From Asterias amurensis (Eukaryota; Echinodermata; Asteroidea; Forcipulatida; Asteriidae): a stretch of DNA of 64,000 bases. Of this stretch, positions 25,501-35,180 are shown piece after piece. The stretch is from assembly GCF_032118995.1 (NCBI RefSeq), contig NC_092660.1, positions 1,379,501 to 1,443,500 on the forward strand, in the 5' to 3' direction. Positions within the stretch are counted from its first letter, which is position 1, and every line of letters starts with the position of its first letter. The position numbers and the translations under genes are program-made. The notes under the pieces were generated by a model that worked only from the letters and a program-made list of their open reading frames with translations, was not told the origin of the DNA and ran no database searches.

Positions 25501-27268
25501 TGTGAAATTGTTGTCAAAATGTAGTTTGGTATAAGGTAAAATTTGAAAGTACCCGCATTTCACTCTGAAAAGAGTTGTCCGCTATATGGGTCTTTGCAAG
25601 AGTGGTATGACGGACAAAACGAGTATACTTTTCGCTCTTTTACATAAAGAGAGTACACTTCTAATTGCCGTTTCTTTATCCTTTGTATTAAAAACTATCG
25701 CCATTTCAGAGTTCGCCTCTGACAAGCCACCAATAGTTTTCAGGTATTCATTTAAAAATGTTGTTGTGTATATAAATTCCCCCCATCAGCAATACATTTC
25801 TTTGTAAACACGTTTCCAATGCATGTCTTCATGTACACAAACTATAATACGCAATCTTATTGTTAAATATTTAGTGTTTGGGCTTAGGGTATAAAGTTTT
25901 GCGAACAAAAGAAACTTTCTCAACGTTGAATCTGAAGAATGTACTACCGTAGAAAGGCAGTTGAGGTATTGTAAAAACCAGTCCATATGATATTGTGAAT
26001 TTGAACTTCAGGGCACGTCCTGGATTTTTGAAGAAGTTCATACGTTTTTTATAACATTTGAACAACTGGAATTCTACATGTTTTTGAAATCTCTGAATGC
26101 AAGGGATTTGTAAACATTCAATAGATGTTTACGAACAACTAAGAACTGCTTATGTGATTTGTTCATACCAACTCAAAGTGCATTTGGAAGAACCTGCGGC
26201 TATGATCTTACTCTTAAAAAAAATGGGTACAGTCGAAAATGTGCTGCCATTTTGACATGAGCTCTGTATGCAACAGAGAAGCGAATGTGTTGCTAATTAT
26301 ACAAGAGAGAGCTTCTACAATAAACAGTTCCCGTTCCAACCTCACAATGGTTCAAGTAAACTCAATGACTAAACCAAGATGGTTTGTACCATGTTCCCTT
26401 TCAGTAAATGGAGACACTTGGTTTCAGAATGTTTTGCTTTTAGTGCAAGATGCGCAACTCATATCAACGAAACCCACACACTAAAAAATATATATTTTCC
26501 TGACCAAGATACAAAACTAACTCATAAAATTGATATTGAACTCATGCCCAGCACACCCTTCTTTGTTGGTTTACAACCTCTCAAGCAAGAATATCATAAA
26601 ATGACCACCGGAGTCATATAAAATGGCCACCGATGCCAAACAAAATGGCTACAGTGCTGTCATAAAAGAGATTTGTCAGTTTGGTGTTATGTTCAATGCA
26701 GGCAGTATATTATACAATTTGTCTATTGGTCAAAGTGTAGTTTTGTTTGCACATGGAAAACACATGAATAATCAAAGTGTTAAGGCGAATCTTTAAGAGG
26801 CGGAACCAAACAGTAATGTTCAAAAAGGGAGGCGACATCTCATGGACCTATATGCCTGGGAATAAAACTGATATGGCTTTTAGTGAAGAGAATTTTGATC
26901 GCTAGGCCTAATATTTACTTATAATGAGCAAAATTTTATCATGAGATTTATATGACCCGAGATTATGGAAAATCATGCTGTCACCCCACCCCTATCCCAT
27001 AAAGTCTTTCGGGCACAACGTAAACCTACAATGTACGTAAAGATCGAGACATCAATATCGATTACAAGACTATAGTATGGGCCTAAACATTTTCCAACAA
27101 ACTGTGAAATAAAAAGAAGGGGTGGTTGACAATTAGTGTGCATTGCTACAAAAAGCAAAAACATTCATGGTTAAATTATAATAAATATAGTGAAGTTAAT
27201 GACTTACCATTGACACCGTAGGAAAGAAGTGCAAGAGCACACACTATCAACTCAACAGACCACTTCAT
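19646..27268 (-). CDS. CLTRN: Collectrin-like single-pass membrane protein, complete, 8 exons
   Basis: Exons (minus): 27268-27208, 24774-24737, 24426-24373, 23756-23680, 22296-22101, 21567-21440, 21081-20934, 19909-19646. All phases agree and give 321 aa. Residues 1-21 form a signal peptide (MKWSVELIVCALALLSYGVN). Residues about 77-142 carry the collectrin-like core: YFFVANPTES, MP, then MNKDKIEDML, comparable to the vertebrate FWFVVTDPS...MNKNRI region. A TM segment spans about 160-179 (ALAIIVYVGLVVVVALIYFG). The cytoplasmic tail is long, with a proline-rich PPEY motif at 271-274 and an end (INHAYEEMPEDKTTSL) resembling the vertebrate collectrin terminus; TSL fits a class I PDZ ligand. Vertebrate collectrin is about 222 aa, homologous to the ACE2 C-terminal region, and helps amino-acid transporters and secretion. 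No peptidase domain is present. Similarity is moderate, so orthology rather than mere family membership is inferred. Confidence 0.82.
20605..20915 (+). repeat. MITE family 1 copy abutting a collectrin-like donor site
   Basis: It begins TTAAAGGCACTGGGTACTTT and keeps ATGGAGAGCTGTAAATAG, GAGAAACAGCCCTCTCTGAA and the right-side block TGTTATTTTATGCATGTTGG ... CTGGTCTTTGACAATT. It stops where the duplicated donor sequence of exon 7 begins, about 20 bases from the exon end. Confidence 0.75.
22516..22555 (+). repeat. Poly(A) tract
   Basis: An uninterrupted A run of about 30 bases followed by AATAAATAAAGTAAA, in the collectrin-like intron between exons 5 and 6. It may be the tail of a retroposed copy. 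Confidence 0.7.
22890..23400 (+). repeat. MITE family 1 copy interrupted by a second element
   Basis: The left terminus AAAGGCACTG and the continuation CTGGACACCTTTGGTAATAA are split by a 147-bp palindromic element (22904-23050). The rest (TGTATCCCAACATGCATACA, GAGGGAGCCGTTTCTCACAA, TTTTATACTATCAACAGCTC) follows the family consensus to about 23395. Confidence 0.85.
22904..23050. repeat. Palindromic element nested in a MITE
   Basis: Left end GGGTCGATTTCACAAAGAGT and right end TTGTGAAATCCACCC are inverted repeats, continuing into TTAGGAC/GTCCTAA. The interior repeats (A)GGACTAGTCC(T). CTG (or CTGG) is duplicated on both sides, marking the insertion point exactly. Diverged relatives lie at about 34510-34680 and 40880-41045. 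Confidence 0.85.
23906..24165 (-). repeat. Dispersed repeat D copy with a long pseudo-ORF
   Basis: The reverse complement of this segment aligns with 12858-13022. It lies in the collectrin-like intron between exons 3 and 4. Its 84-codon ORF reads across the repeat and has no recognised domain. Confidence 0.65.
24180..24320 (+). repeat. SINE-like family A, 3' part
   Basis: It holds AAGCAATCATGGTCAAGTGT, CGACCGGGACTCGAACCCAC and CCGCTGGGCCATGACACGCC, the tRNA-like 3' end of family A. Confidence 0.6.
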
Positions 27269-27487
27269 GGCTGAGTTATGCAGTTCTTCCGTCAGTAAAA
27301 TTCAAGTTGCAAAAGATTATGTGTAAAGAAAGAGGATTGCCTGCAAAACTCGACTCCCAAAATGGTTTTGATCCGCACTGTTCTTGGTCTAGCAATGATC
27401 ATAAAACCACACTGTAGCAACAGACTAATAACTTGACACGGTCACCGCTGAGATGTAATGATTTCTGCATAGAGCTAGGACCCAGCT

Positions 27488-27496
27488 CTATATATG
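27488..27496 (-). promoter_or_regulatory. Possible TATA box of the collectrin-like gene
   Basis: CATATATAG on the minus strand lies about 225 bp upstream of the collectrin-like ATG (27268). A start site near 27460 would give a 5' UTR of about 190 nt without an extra intron. This is inference from motif and position only. Confidence 0.35.
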
Positions 27497-27884
27497 ATTA
27501 CTGTGACCCGGTTCTAGAGCTTCGCGTCAGCCCGCAGTGCGCATGCAGTGCGCAGCTGCAGCAATGACTAGTCAAATGTTGACAAGGTGTTCGAGAGCAA
27601 ACAAACCCGTGTGTGATTATTGAATATCAAGCAATCTTGGAATTAGATTAGAGCCCGGTTTGTATACCTCAGCCAAAGGCAATCTGGTGAATAGGCATAC
27701 AGCAGCATTAGTTACTGCTTGTAGAGAGTTCATGTGAAGTGACCCCATAAAATGCTAAAGGCGCAGTCGCTTGGAAATAAAGTTCGTGTTATTCTGAGTC
27801 AATATAAAAGTCCTGGTATAGGAAAATGAAAAAAAACCACCACTTGACAGACTTAAAAGCATAACTCAATGGTCCTTGTGGTTA

Positions 27885-28035
27885 TGTAATTGGGGTGCGG
27901 GTTCGAATCATGGTCATGACACTTGTGTCCTTGAGCAAGATGCCTTACTCTAGTTGCTTCTCTTCACCCAGGTGTATTAACGGGTACCTGCGAGGGTAGA
28001 GTTTCATTTGGGGTTTGTACAAGCCACAGCAGCCA
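27885..28035 (-). repeat. SINE-like family A copy
   Basis: In inverted orientation: GTGCGGGTTCGAATCATGGT, GACACTTGTGTCCTTGAGCA, CTTCACCCAGGTGTATTAAC and GGGTACCTGCGAGGGTAGAG. It lies between the collectrin-like gene and the selenoprotein P 3' UTR. Confidence 0.7.
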
Positions 28036-28660
28036 GGGCTGTTTTTATTACGTAGTCGTTTTTTTCCCTACCCTTCATAATTTCCATTTCTAGAAAGGGT
28101 CATGTTCTCCAGTTTGATAAGACCTTAAGAATAAAATACAAAAACCGGTAGACACTGGGAAAGGGCATACCATTGGATCTTAGTTGGAGCAGCTTTGTTA
28201 CAATCAATATGACAATATAATAAACAAACTCTCCCCTCAATTTTGAATTACAATATTTTATTTTATTAAACAGTATTTAAAAACTGAATTAACATAGAAG
28301 AGCTTTCCTGAATAATGTTCACTCTTGAACAAGTTTTGTCACAGAGAATGTTTGTTGTTGTATTATGTCCATCCATGTTCTATGACTGTCGAATATATCA
28401 CACAATTTGTGCCGCCATGTTGGACGGTTGAGCAAAAAATGGTCATGAAGACAAATAAGTATGGAGTGCACATAGTACAAATCGAACACAATCAGTCAAA
28501 CAAAAACAGTTCAAAAATAAATTAATATTCAAGAATTAAAAGTAAACGTAGTACTCAAAACTACAATCGTTATACAAAAAAAAAACATTAAAAGATACAA
28601 TATTATTGCTAAATCAAAGTTATGGACAGGGGTAACATATTTTTTCCGCGCGAGACGATT

Positions 28661-28698
28661 CTCCGTTTAACCATGGAGGTTTCCTCAATGGTTTAACA
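28661..28698 (-). promoter_or_regulatory. Strong hairpin in the selenoprotein P 3' UTR
   Basis: Plus-strand arms GTTTAACCATGGAGG and CCTCAATGGTTTAAC pair over 15 positions with two mismatches around a loop of a few bases. It lacks the ATGA/GA quartet, so it is not a SECIS by itself. Confidence 0.6.
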
Positions 28699-28989
28699 AA
28701 AACTGTTAGGCTGGAATGAGCATGTTCAAGTTTAAAAACAAAATTTTGTCACTCGGATCTGTAAAAGTAGAATTTTAAGATTTACAGTTTGTTTTGCATT
28801 GAGGTTTATTGTACAATGACATAGACCGAAGTGAAAACATAAAACATAATGTAAGCAAAATGCGCGATAGACTTTGGAGTTATTATCATAAACCGATTCC
28901 AAAATATACAATATTTCTTAAACTGATCAAGGCAAACAATTATTTTTTTTTCTCCAGGAGACGCCAGCTGACTCTTCCATGCATTAACA

Positions 28990-29045
28990 TGAAACATCCA
29001 GCATTAGATTCCGTTTGGATTTATCTAAATGCCTTCATTAATGAG
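28990..29045 (-). promoter_or_regulatory. Candidate SECIS element of selenoprotein P
   Basis: On the minus strand ATGA (29038-29035) is followed by AG, a stem GCATTTAGAT, an apical loop starting AAATCC, the partner ATCTAATGC (nine pairs, one bulge), and GGAT (28999-28996) as the 3' half of the quartet. Twelve bases lie between ATGA and the loop adenines, as is usual for eukaryotic SECIS. The lower helix is less clear (CATTA/TAATG or GAAAC/GTTTC). It lies about 350 nt after the stop codon in the expected UTR. Confidence 0.6.
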
Positions 29046-29385
29046 CCCGTGAACGTTTCCTAGAAAAATCTACTCATGAATTGAAATTATCAACAGGGGG
29101 CGCTCTAGGTCATCGGCCATTTTGAAAGAAAAAAATGGTCCGGATGAGGTGAGGCGTACGGAAGCTGTTAAAACAACGCATGTTCGTGCTCACTATGTCA
29201 TCAAAAATATTTGAAACGATGGCAGGATGTCGTGGATGATTGACCAATAAGAAAAGTTGAAGTTGGATATTAAATTACTATCAAAATGTAAGATGTTGCA
29301 TGACACTGTTTTTTTTCCTTCATGAGACTGTTATTTCACAAACAACAGTTACTAATTGTTTGCCTCGAACTCAATTCACAACTTC

Positions 29386-29743
29386 TTATCTTGCACCCTC
29401 ACCACAGAACTCGGCCACAGCCGGGTCTGTGGATCAGCTCTGTCAGGCACGTTGAGTCAACACCACACGGCCCTGGGATCAGCTAGCACACGGTTCCTCA
29501 ACCGTCTCTAGCGCTTGAATCTCCCGGTCCGCTGTGGCGTTGGATCAGCATCAACTACCGCAGACCTGGTTGCTCTCCTCCGGGCGAACCTCTCCATCAG
29601 CGAGGAGGGTCTTCGTTCCGGGGAGCCGGGTCGCGGCTCAGCATCAGCATCAGATATCCTTGATGCCGTTTTCACGAAGCTCACGACACGTGGCGATGTC
29701 GTGGTCGTGTCATTTCGCACGAGGATAATCTTCATCGTGATGG
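29386..29743 (-). CDS. SELENOP: Selenocysteine-rich last exon of selenoprotein P
   Basis: The acceptor is CCCAAAACAG. The previous exon ends AG, so the first base completes AGC and sets the frame CAT CAC GAT GAA. In that frame UGA occurs at 29712-29710, 29652-29650, 29646-29644, 29640-29638, 29553-29551, 29547-29545, 29481-29479, 29445-29443 and 29436-29434, and the first non-UGA stop is TAA at 29388-29386. Motifs are UCUCU, GSUCUS, CASUS and AUQSUS, like the Sec-rich tail of the family. Conventional ORF calling breaks this frame and instead shows a decoy 75-codon ORF in another frame. Confidence 0.93.
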
Positions 29744-32711
29744 CTGTTTTGGGATAACAAAAAAAGAAAGAATTAAGAAACTAATAAGTGAACGAACTTA
29801 CAGATAACAACACAAGATTTGAAATTAAACTTTATCGCAACTGCAAATTGAGTTAATTAACATGTTGTGATTGTTCCCGTCAAAAGATTATTCGTTTTGT
29901 TTTTACCTGTGGTGTTTGACAAGATGCCTGTATCTCCTTTTCAGCGCCTCTCTGGTTTTATTGGCTTTCTTTGTCTCCTCTTCGTCGCCTGTACTTGGAA
30001 CGTCCAGCTCGACTTCACTTGATGTATTTGTGGTCGAGTTTAAGGCTGGGGCTTCCACCTGTACAAAGAGGACAACGTAAGGCATTAACTTTAGGAGTAA
30101 ACGGGGTGCAAAAACACACACATTAATTTAAAGGCACTGGACACCTTTGGTAATTGTCAAATACTAGTCTTCTTACTTGGTGTATCTCAACATAACAAAC
30201 CTGTGAAAACTTGAGCTCGATGGTCGTCAGAGTTGCGAGATAACTATGAAAGAAAAAAACATCTTTGTCACACGAAGTTGTGTGCTTTCAGATGCTTGAT
30301 TTCGAGACCTCAAATTCTAAATCAGACGGTCTCGAAATCAAATTCGTGGAAAATCACTTCTTTCTCGAAAACTACGTTACTTCAGAGGGAGCCGTTTTTT
30401 AACAATGTTTTATACTATCAACCTCTCCCCATTACTCGTTACCAAGAAAGGTTTAGTGCTAATAATTATTTTTAGTAATTACCAATAGTGTCCACTGTCT
30501 GTAAGTACAAATACAAAATACAAGATATTCACAGACTAACAAGATATCAGAGTAAATATAGAACAAAGAAAATAGTATTAGCTTTTGCAAACTGCTTACC
30601 AACCCCATTGACAAGTATGTTATAAATGTAGGCAAAATACTATAGAGAAAATAGTGAAAACCGACTACACATTTTGCATTAAATTGATTCAAAGACAAAC
30701 ATGAATAAAACGCTCACTGAGCGGTAATACTACAAACGGGAAATTAGTTTGATTTGTTTCTCACCCAATATGAAAATTCAGACAGAAATATTTCATGGGA
30801 TAATTTCAACTATCATCATCATTATTAGACCTTGTAAGTGTTAAGTCAATCTACAAATTATGTACTTTAAAATATTAGCAACATACGTTTTCAACCAAAG
30901 TGTTGTTGTTCACTTCGGTGTTGTTTCCAACCATGCTGTTATTTCCAACCTCGGTGTTATTTCCAACCACAGTGTTATTTTCAGCTGTACTGTTGGTATT
31001 TTCTACACTGCTATTGGTGTTTCCATCCATGGTCCCGTTGCCCAAGTTCCATACGGGCACAGGGAGTGTGCAGTTACACGGATCGGCCCCGTAATGGGTT
31101 AACCTGATTGCCATTCCAACGTGTGGCAAGTCTAAAAAGCTGTATGGCATCCGTAGGTGATACGTCAGGTAACCACACCTGGGGGTAAATAAAGATGAAA
31201 ATCAATAAACACAAAGAGAAATGCAAAATGGAACTTTATATTTTAACATAAGCTTCGCGCCAAATTCTACATACTATAAAACTTAACGTCAGAACTGACC
31301 CAGCAGGTCCCATGGTATCTGACCCATGGACAAGACCAAAAATTCTTAAATTGAGAGTTTACTCGATTAACTCAGATTTCCCAGACTGTATACTACATTT
31401 GTGCAACATAATGACGTCGTATAGCCATTTCCCATCATCCAAAGAATAAACAGTTTATTCTCTGCCTTGTAAAAAAAAACATTATTTATTGGTACCTCCT
31501 TTAAAACATTCTGTTTGTACTGTTTTGTCAAATAGTGTTGTTTATTGGTTATTTAAAACATTCTGTTTGTATTGTTTTCGTGAAGTATGGAAATAAATGC
31601 AAGTTTGAATTGAACTGAACTGTATAGTTGAAAAGTGACCATACTATTCGTTCAACGCCAGAATAACCTTTTCCCGCCAAGCTCCAACCCAGTCCTTACC
31701 TATCATAGACCAGCATGTCATCCTTAGCACCATTCAGTGTCTCCCATATAGGACTAGCAGCGTACCAATCCTCATAGACCGGGAACGATACCCTGCTATG
31801 GAGGTACGAGGAAAGCAACCGGGACCACAAATCTCCAGCGTTAACCACCATGAAATTGACGTCATCCACGCCTTCCTCTACCAGTTCAAGTCGCAGTTCT
31901 TCGAGCCTGGAATACGAAGTACAACTTGTAGGTTAGTTCAACAGAAAAATCATAAGGAGTCAGGCAAGAAACTAAAACCGACGGAACAAAAAAAAGTCAA
32001 AAAACTGTTAGTGCACAGCATAAGATCTGCCTAACATTATTCATGTAATGTACGATATGTGTACATACAATCTACTCTGTTGTGTAGATTTTGTTCTTTG
32101 CTTCTTACGCCACGCGTTTCACAAACAAAATGCATGTTTGCAGTGGACATAATGGTGAGGCTAAAACAGATACAGCCAGTTTGAAATGCAGTTTTCATCA
32201 AAATATTCAAAATAGTGTTGATTGGAAGTTGAACTTGGTCACAATAACATTTGTTTTTACATGATTGAATGTTAGCAGCAGTCTCTGTTAACCAGTTATA
32301 TACCATAGAGGAAGACGAGCTTTCTCCTGAAGACGCGCAGAGAATACTGCTCGAAACGTCGAGACCACACCGGCTCTTCTCAGAGCCAACAATCACACAA
32401 AGAGATTTACACATGGTTTTACCCGCAAGTTTAAACTTTATTTCTAGTTTCTTAAACAAGCTTCAAACAACACTCAGTTATTTATCAACTTACTTTGATG
32501 CCTGCGACAGACAGAAGGGTCAGCTAGCTTGCAATAGCGCCACCACCGTCACATTTCCCCTCCCTTGAAGCATGGGATTCACTTCTCCCGATGTCCATGA
32601 TGGTGGTGTGACGCACCTTAGCTCTGAATGGAATGGGTCGTTATCACCAGCAATGGCCAGATGGACCATGCAGAGCAGGGCCGCTAGGAGCGACCCCCTC
32701 AGGTGACCCAT
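29386..32711 (-). CDS. SELENOP: Selenoprotein P, complete, 10 selenocysteines
   Basis: A secreted selenium-carrier and antioxidant protein. Coding exons (minus): 32711-32494, 31906-31700, 31178-30887, 30058-29907, 29743-29386; all phases agree and give 408 aa with TAA as stop. A signal peptide (MGHLRGSLLAALLCMVHLAI) precedes the thioredoxin-like domain: VTVVALLQAS-U-PFC places Sec64 and Cys67 in the family's UxxC redox site (human UxxC). Then come SKLEELRLELVEEGVDDV, MVVNAGDLWSRL, LNGAKDDMLVYDRCGYLTYH and MPYSFLDLP, all matching human SELENOP. Exon 3 ends in a linker packed with NNT/NNS sequons. A KHHSHHDED stretch recalls the His-rich segment. The last exon has nine UGA codons (residues 301, 321, 323, 325, 354, 356, 378, 390, 393) and no other stop. 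Human SELENOP is 381 aa and also has ten Sec. Confidence 0.96.
30128..30502 (+). repeat. MITE family 1, full length, in a selenoprotein P intron
   Basis: It runs TTAAAGGCACTGGACACCTT ... TTACCAATAGTGTCCACTGT. The ends are inverted repeats (AGGCACTGGACAC/GTGTCCACTG), and the interior holds a palindrome around GATTTCGAGACCTCAAATTC. It is in the intron between exons 3 and 4. Confidence 0.85.
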
Positions 32712-32835
32712 GGTAGCACGAGTTGGGCCTGCTGGGTCTGGGAACAAAGGGAAAGAAACATTGTGTATAGGCCCGTTGTCTTACTTAGCTTCAAAACGAG
32801 AGAAAAAAAAACCCAAAGGAACAGTCTGAACTGTT

Positions 32836-33211
32836 TTAAAGGCACTGGAAATTATTGGTAATTGTCACTTGCTGTAGCTCAACGTATGCATAAAATAACA
32901 AACCTGTGAAAATTTGAGCTCAATCTCATCGAAGTTGCGAGAGATAATAATGAAAGAAAAAACACCCTTGTCACACGAAGTTGTGTGCTTTCTCAGATGC
33001 TTGATTTCGAGACCTCAAATTCTAAATCCGAGGTCTCGAAATCAAATTTGTGGAAGCTATAACATCTTTCTCGAAAACTACTCAACTTCAGAGGGAGCCG
33101 TTTCTCACAATGTTTTATACTACAAACCTCTCCCCATTACTCGTTATACCAAGTATGGTTTTATGCTAATAGTTTTTTTGAATAATTACCAATAGTTTCC
33201 ACTGCCTTTAA
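32836..33211 (+). repeat. MITE family 1, full length, TTAA at both ends
   Basis: TTAAAGGCACTGGAAATTAT at the left and ACCAATAGTTTCCACTGCCT followed by TTAA at the right form inverted termini. It lies in the 5' UTR intron of selenoprotein P. Confidence 0.88.
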
Positions 33212-33847
33212 AGGCAAATTAAGTATACCTTGGGTTTTTAGAACAGTTCGACTGTTTATATCCAATACAAATGCAGATAGACTTATAATAATATACAATA
33301 AAACTAACCTGTGAAAATTCTACTTCAAAAAGGTGATAGTTTTTGCGATATCGCAAAAAAAATCGGAGGAAAAAATCATGCAGGAAGACTATCCATAATG
33401 GGAATACACACTCTGAGAATTATTTCTGACAGTTACGTTTCTCTCAGAACCAAAATAGGGGGATAAAACTATACTTTAAAGTGAAACTCATTCTTACAAT
33501 GCCTAACACTATCGAAAGCTGCTGTATAACTTCTAACCAATAAGTTTGTATTGCCATTAATTTTAGGAGCGATTTTATCAATCGCTTATCCTTCCCTTAA
33601 CCTATACACAAGTAGACCTACCTAGGTTAAAGAAAAAATAACAGCGGCGGTACTGCACAAATTTAACCAACATATACAAACAGAACAACCACGCACAAAA
33701 TGTGTTTGTTCGCTTAACACACACGCCCCCCGTCTGTAAAATCCACACACATCGCAACTTCACACCACTTTACAGAACCTGCTGAACTATAGTTGAACAC
33801 TTGAGGTGTATTTTCCCCTACAGCAGTTAAAAGAAAACAAACTTACC

Positions 33848-33960
33848 ACAGACAGGCCAAATCCAAAGTCTTGGAAGATCCAAGAACCTTAAGAAGAGAA
33901 CCAACGATTCAAATTATTGACTGCAGTGTTTCACCAGTGAGAAACGAAATACCCAATCTA
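33848..33960 (-). other. SELENOP: Probable 5' UTR exon and promoter side of selenoprotein P
   Basis: A donor (TGTCTGTG-GTAAGT on the minus strand, GT at 33847-33846) has no coding frame before it. It pairs naturally with the acceptor GTTCCCAG ending at 32738, 26 bases before the ATG. A TATAAC motif near 33975 could be the core promoter. The 5' end is approximate. Confidence 0.45.
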
Positions 33961-34509
33961 CCGAACCGATTGTTATACCCTCTACCTAAACACTGCTATC
34001 AGTTTATAAACATTTCTACCAGTAGCTGAATGTTTTACCAATAACTAATTTGCACACAATGGGTTCGAGTTCCAAAACCCAGGGTCAGGGTGACGACCCG
34101 TTCACTCACTTCAGTGTGGTATATGAATATTCATGAAGTTAATGACGCTCGTAAAACTATTGTATGTAAAGCTCGAACTTGCACTTCATTTACCGTTTCC
34201 TTATTCCTTCATCCAATCAAACCTATTATCATTTCACACACAGTAACCTAAACCCTACATATGAAAATGTACATTACACTTCTACCGACATTTTCTGAGC
34301 TAAAGTTTACGCCACGCAATGAATATTCATCCCGCACACAATGGTGTGAATATAGCAAACCTCCGAACGGGATACAGGATCACACAGATCACGTAAAAAT
34401 AAACACGATACCTTAAATCTGGCCAAATGATTCCAATGTGCGATTAAAGGGTAGTAATACATTGTAAAAGTACCTTATATTGGTCACAAAGTACACTTTA
34501 CATAATAGG

Positions 34510-34680
34510 CCTGCAGCCAAATTCACGAAACGCTAGGATGAATCCTATCTCGAGTTAGGACGAGCATTAACCCGTCCTAACTTAGGATGGGTTCAATGCC
34601 TCCCAACGTCTATGTATACGGAACTGAACTCGTCCTGAGATTAGCCAAAGTTAGAGTTTGTTGAAATCAACAGCAGACCT
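34510..34680. repeat. Palindromic element, diverged copy
   Basis: It contains TTCACGAAACGCTAGGATGA, TCTCGAGTTAGGACGAG, CGTCCTAACTTAGGAT and CTCGTCCTGAGATTAG, a diverged version of the element that is nested at 22904-23050. Confidence 0.6.
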
Positions 34681-34934
34681 GTCAAGGTCATAAACTACAA
34701 ATAAAAATGTTTTTTGAGACTCATGTTCCACCATTCAAATGACAGTAGTGTCGTGTAACAAAAGCAAATAGTGTTAACATTTGCTATCTGTTGAAGGCAA
34801 ATATTATAAAGCGCCTACACACGATTAGGAACTCTAGCTGAAATGTGAAGTGTTTACTGCATCCTTGCAATTCAGCAAGTAACTCTTTCGGTGTACCAAT
34901 AAATCAGTGCAGATCATTGTTAACAAACAACACC

Positions 34935-35180
34935 AGCCGCAATGCATCGGGGATAAAGAATAATAATTTTGGTTTTACCATAGAGCTATATATATAGCTT
35001 TATGGGTTTTACCCATATACACCGATGTGTGTAGCACTGTATACTCTCTGTTTTCCCCGAGTCTTGTGAACAAATTCACAGGCATATTACTCGGGTGGGA
35101 TTCGAACCCACGACCTTCACGATTCTAGAGCAGTTTTATACCAACTAGACCACCGAGATTGCCCGGTAGCTAGAGGCAGT
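34935..35180 (-). repeat. SINE-like family B copy
   Basis: CATCGGGGATAAAGAATAAT, TTTTACCCATATACACCGAT, CTGTTTTCCCCGAGTC, ACTCGGGTGGGATTCGAACC and CACCGAGATTGCCCGGTAGC appear in family order. An extra TATATA insertion follows the first TTTTGGTTTTACC. Confidence 0.8.

Larger units (their letters stand above)
28250..29385 (-). other. SELENOP: Probable selenoprotein P 3' UTR
   Basis: The sequence after the TAA at 29386 has no further exon. AATAAA-type signals on the minus strand occur near 28805 and 28255, allowing a UTR of about 0.6 or 1.1 kb. It holds a SECIS candidate and a strong hairpin. Vertebrate SELENOP has two SECIS elements; I found only one good candidate here. Confidence 0.5.

Noticed and set aside
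29508..29735. 75-codon minus-strand ORF (starts MKIILVRNDT)
   Set aside because: It is a decoy frame of the selenoprotein P last exon; the upstream exon phase selects the UGA-rich frame instead.
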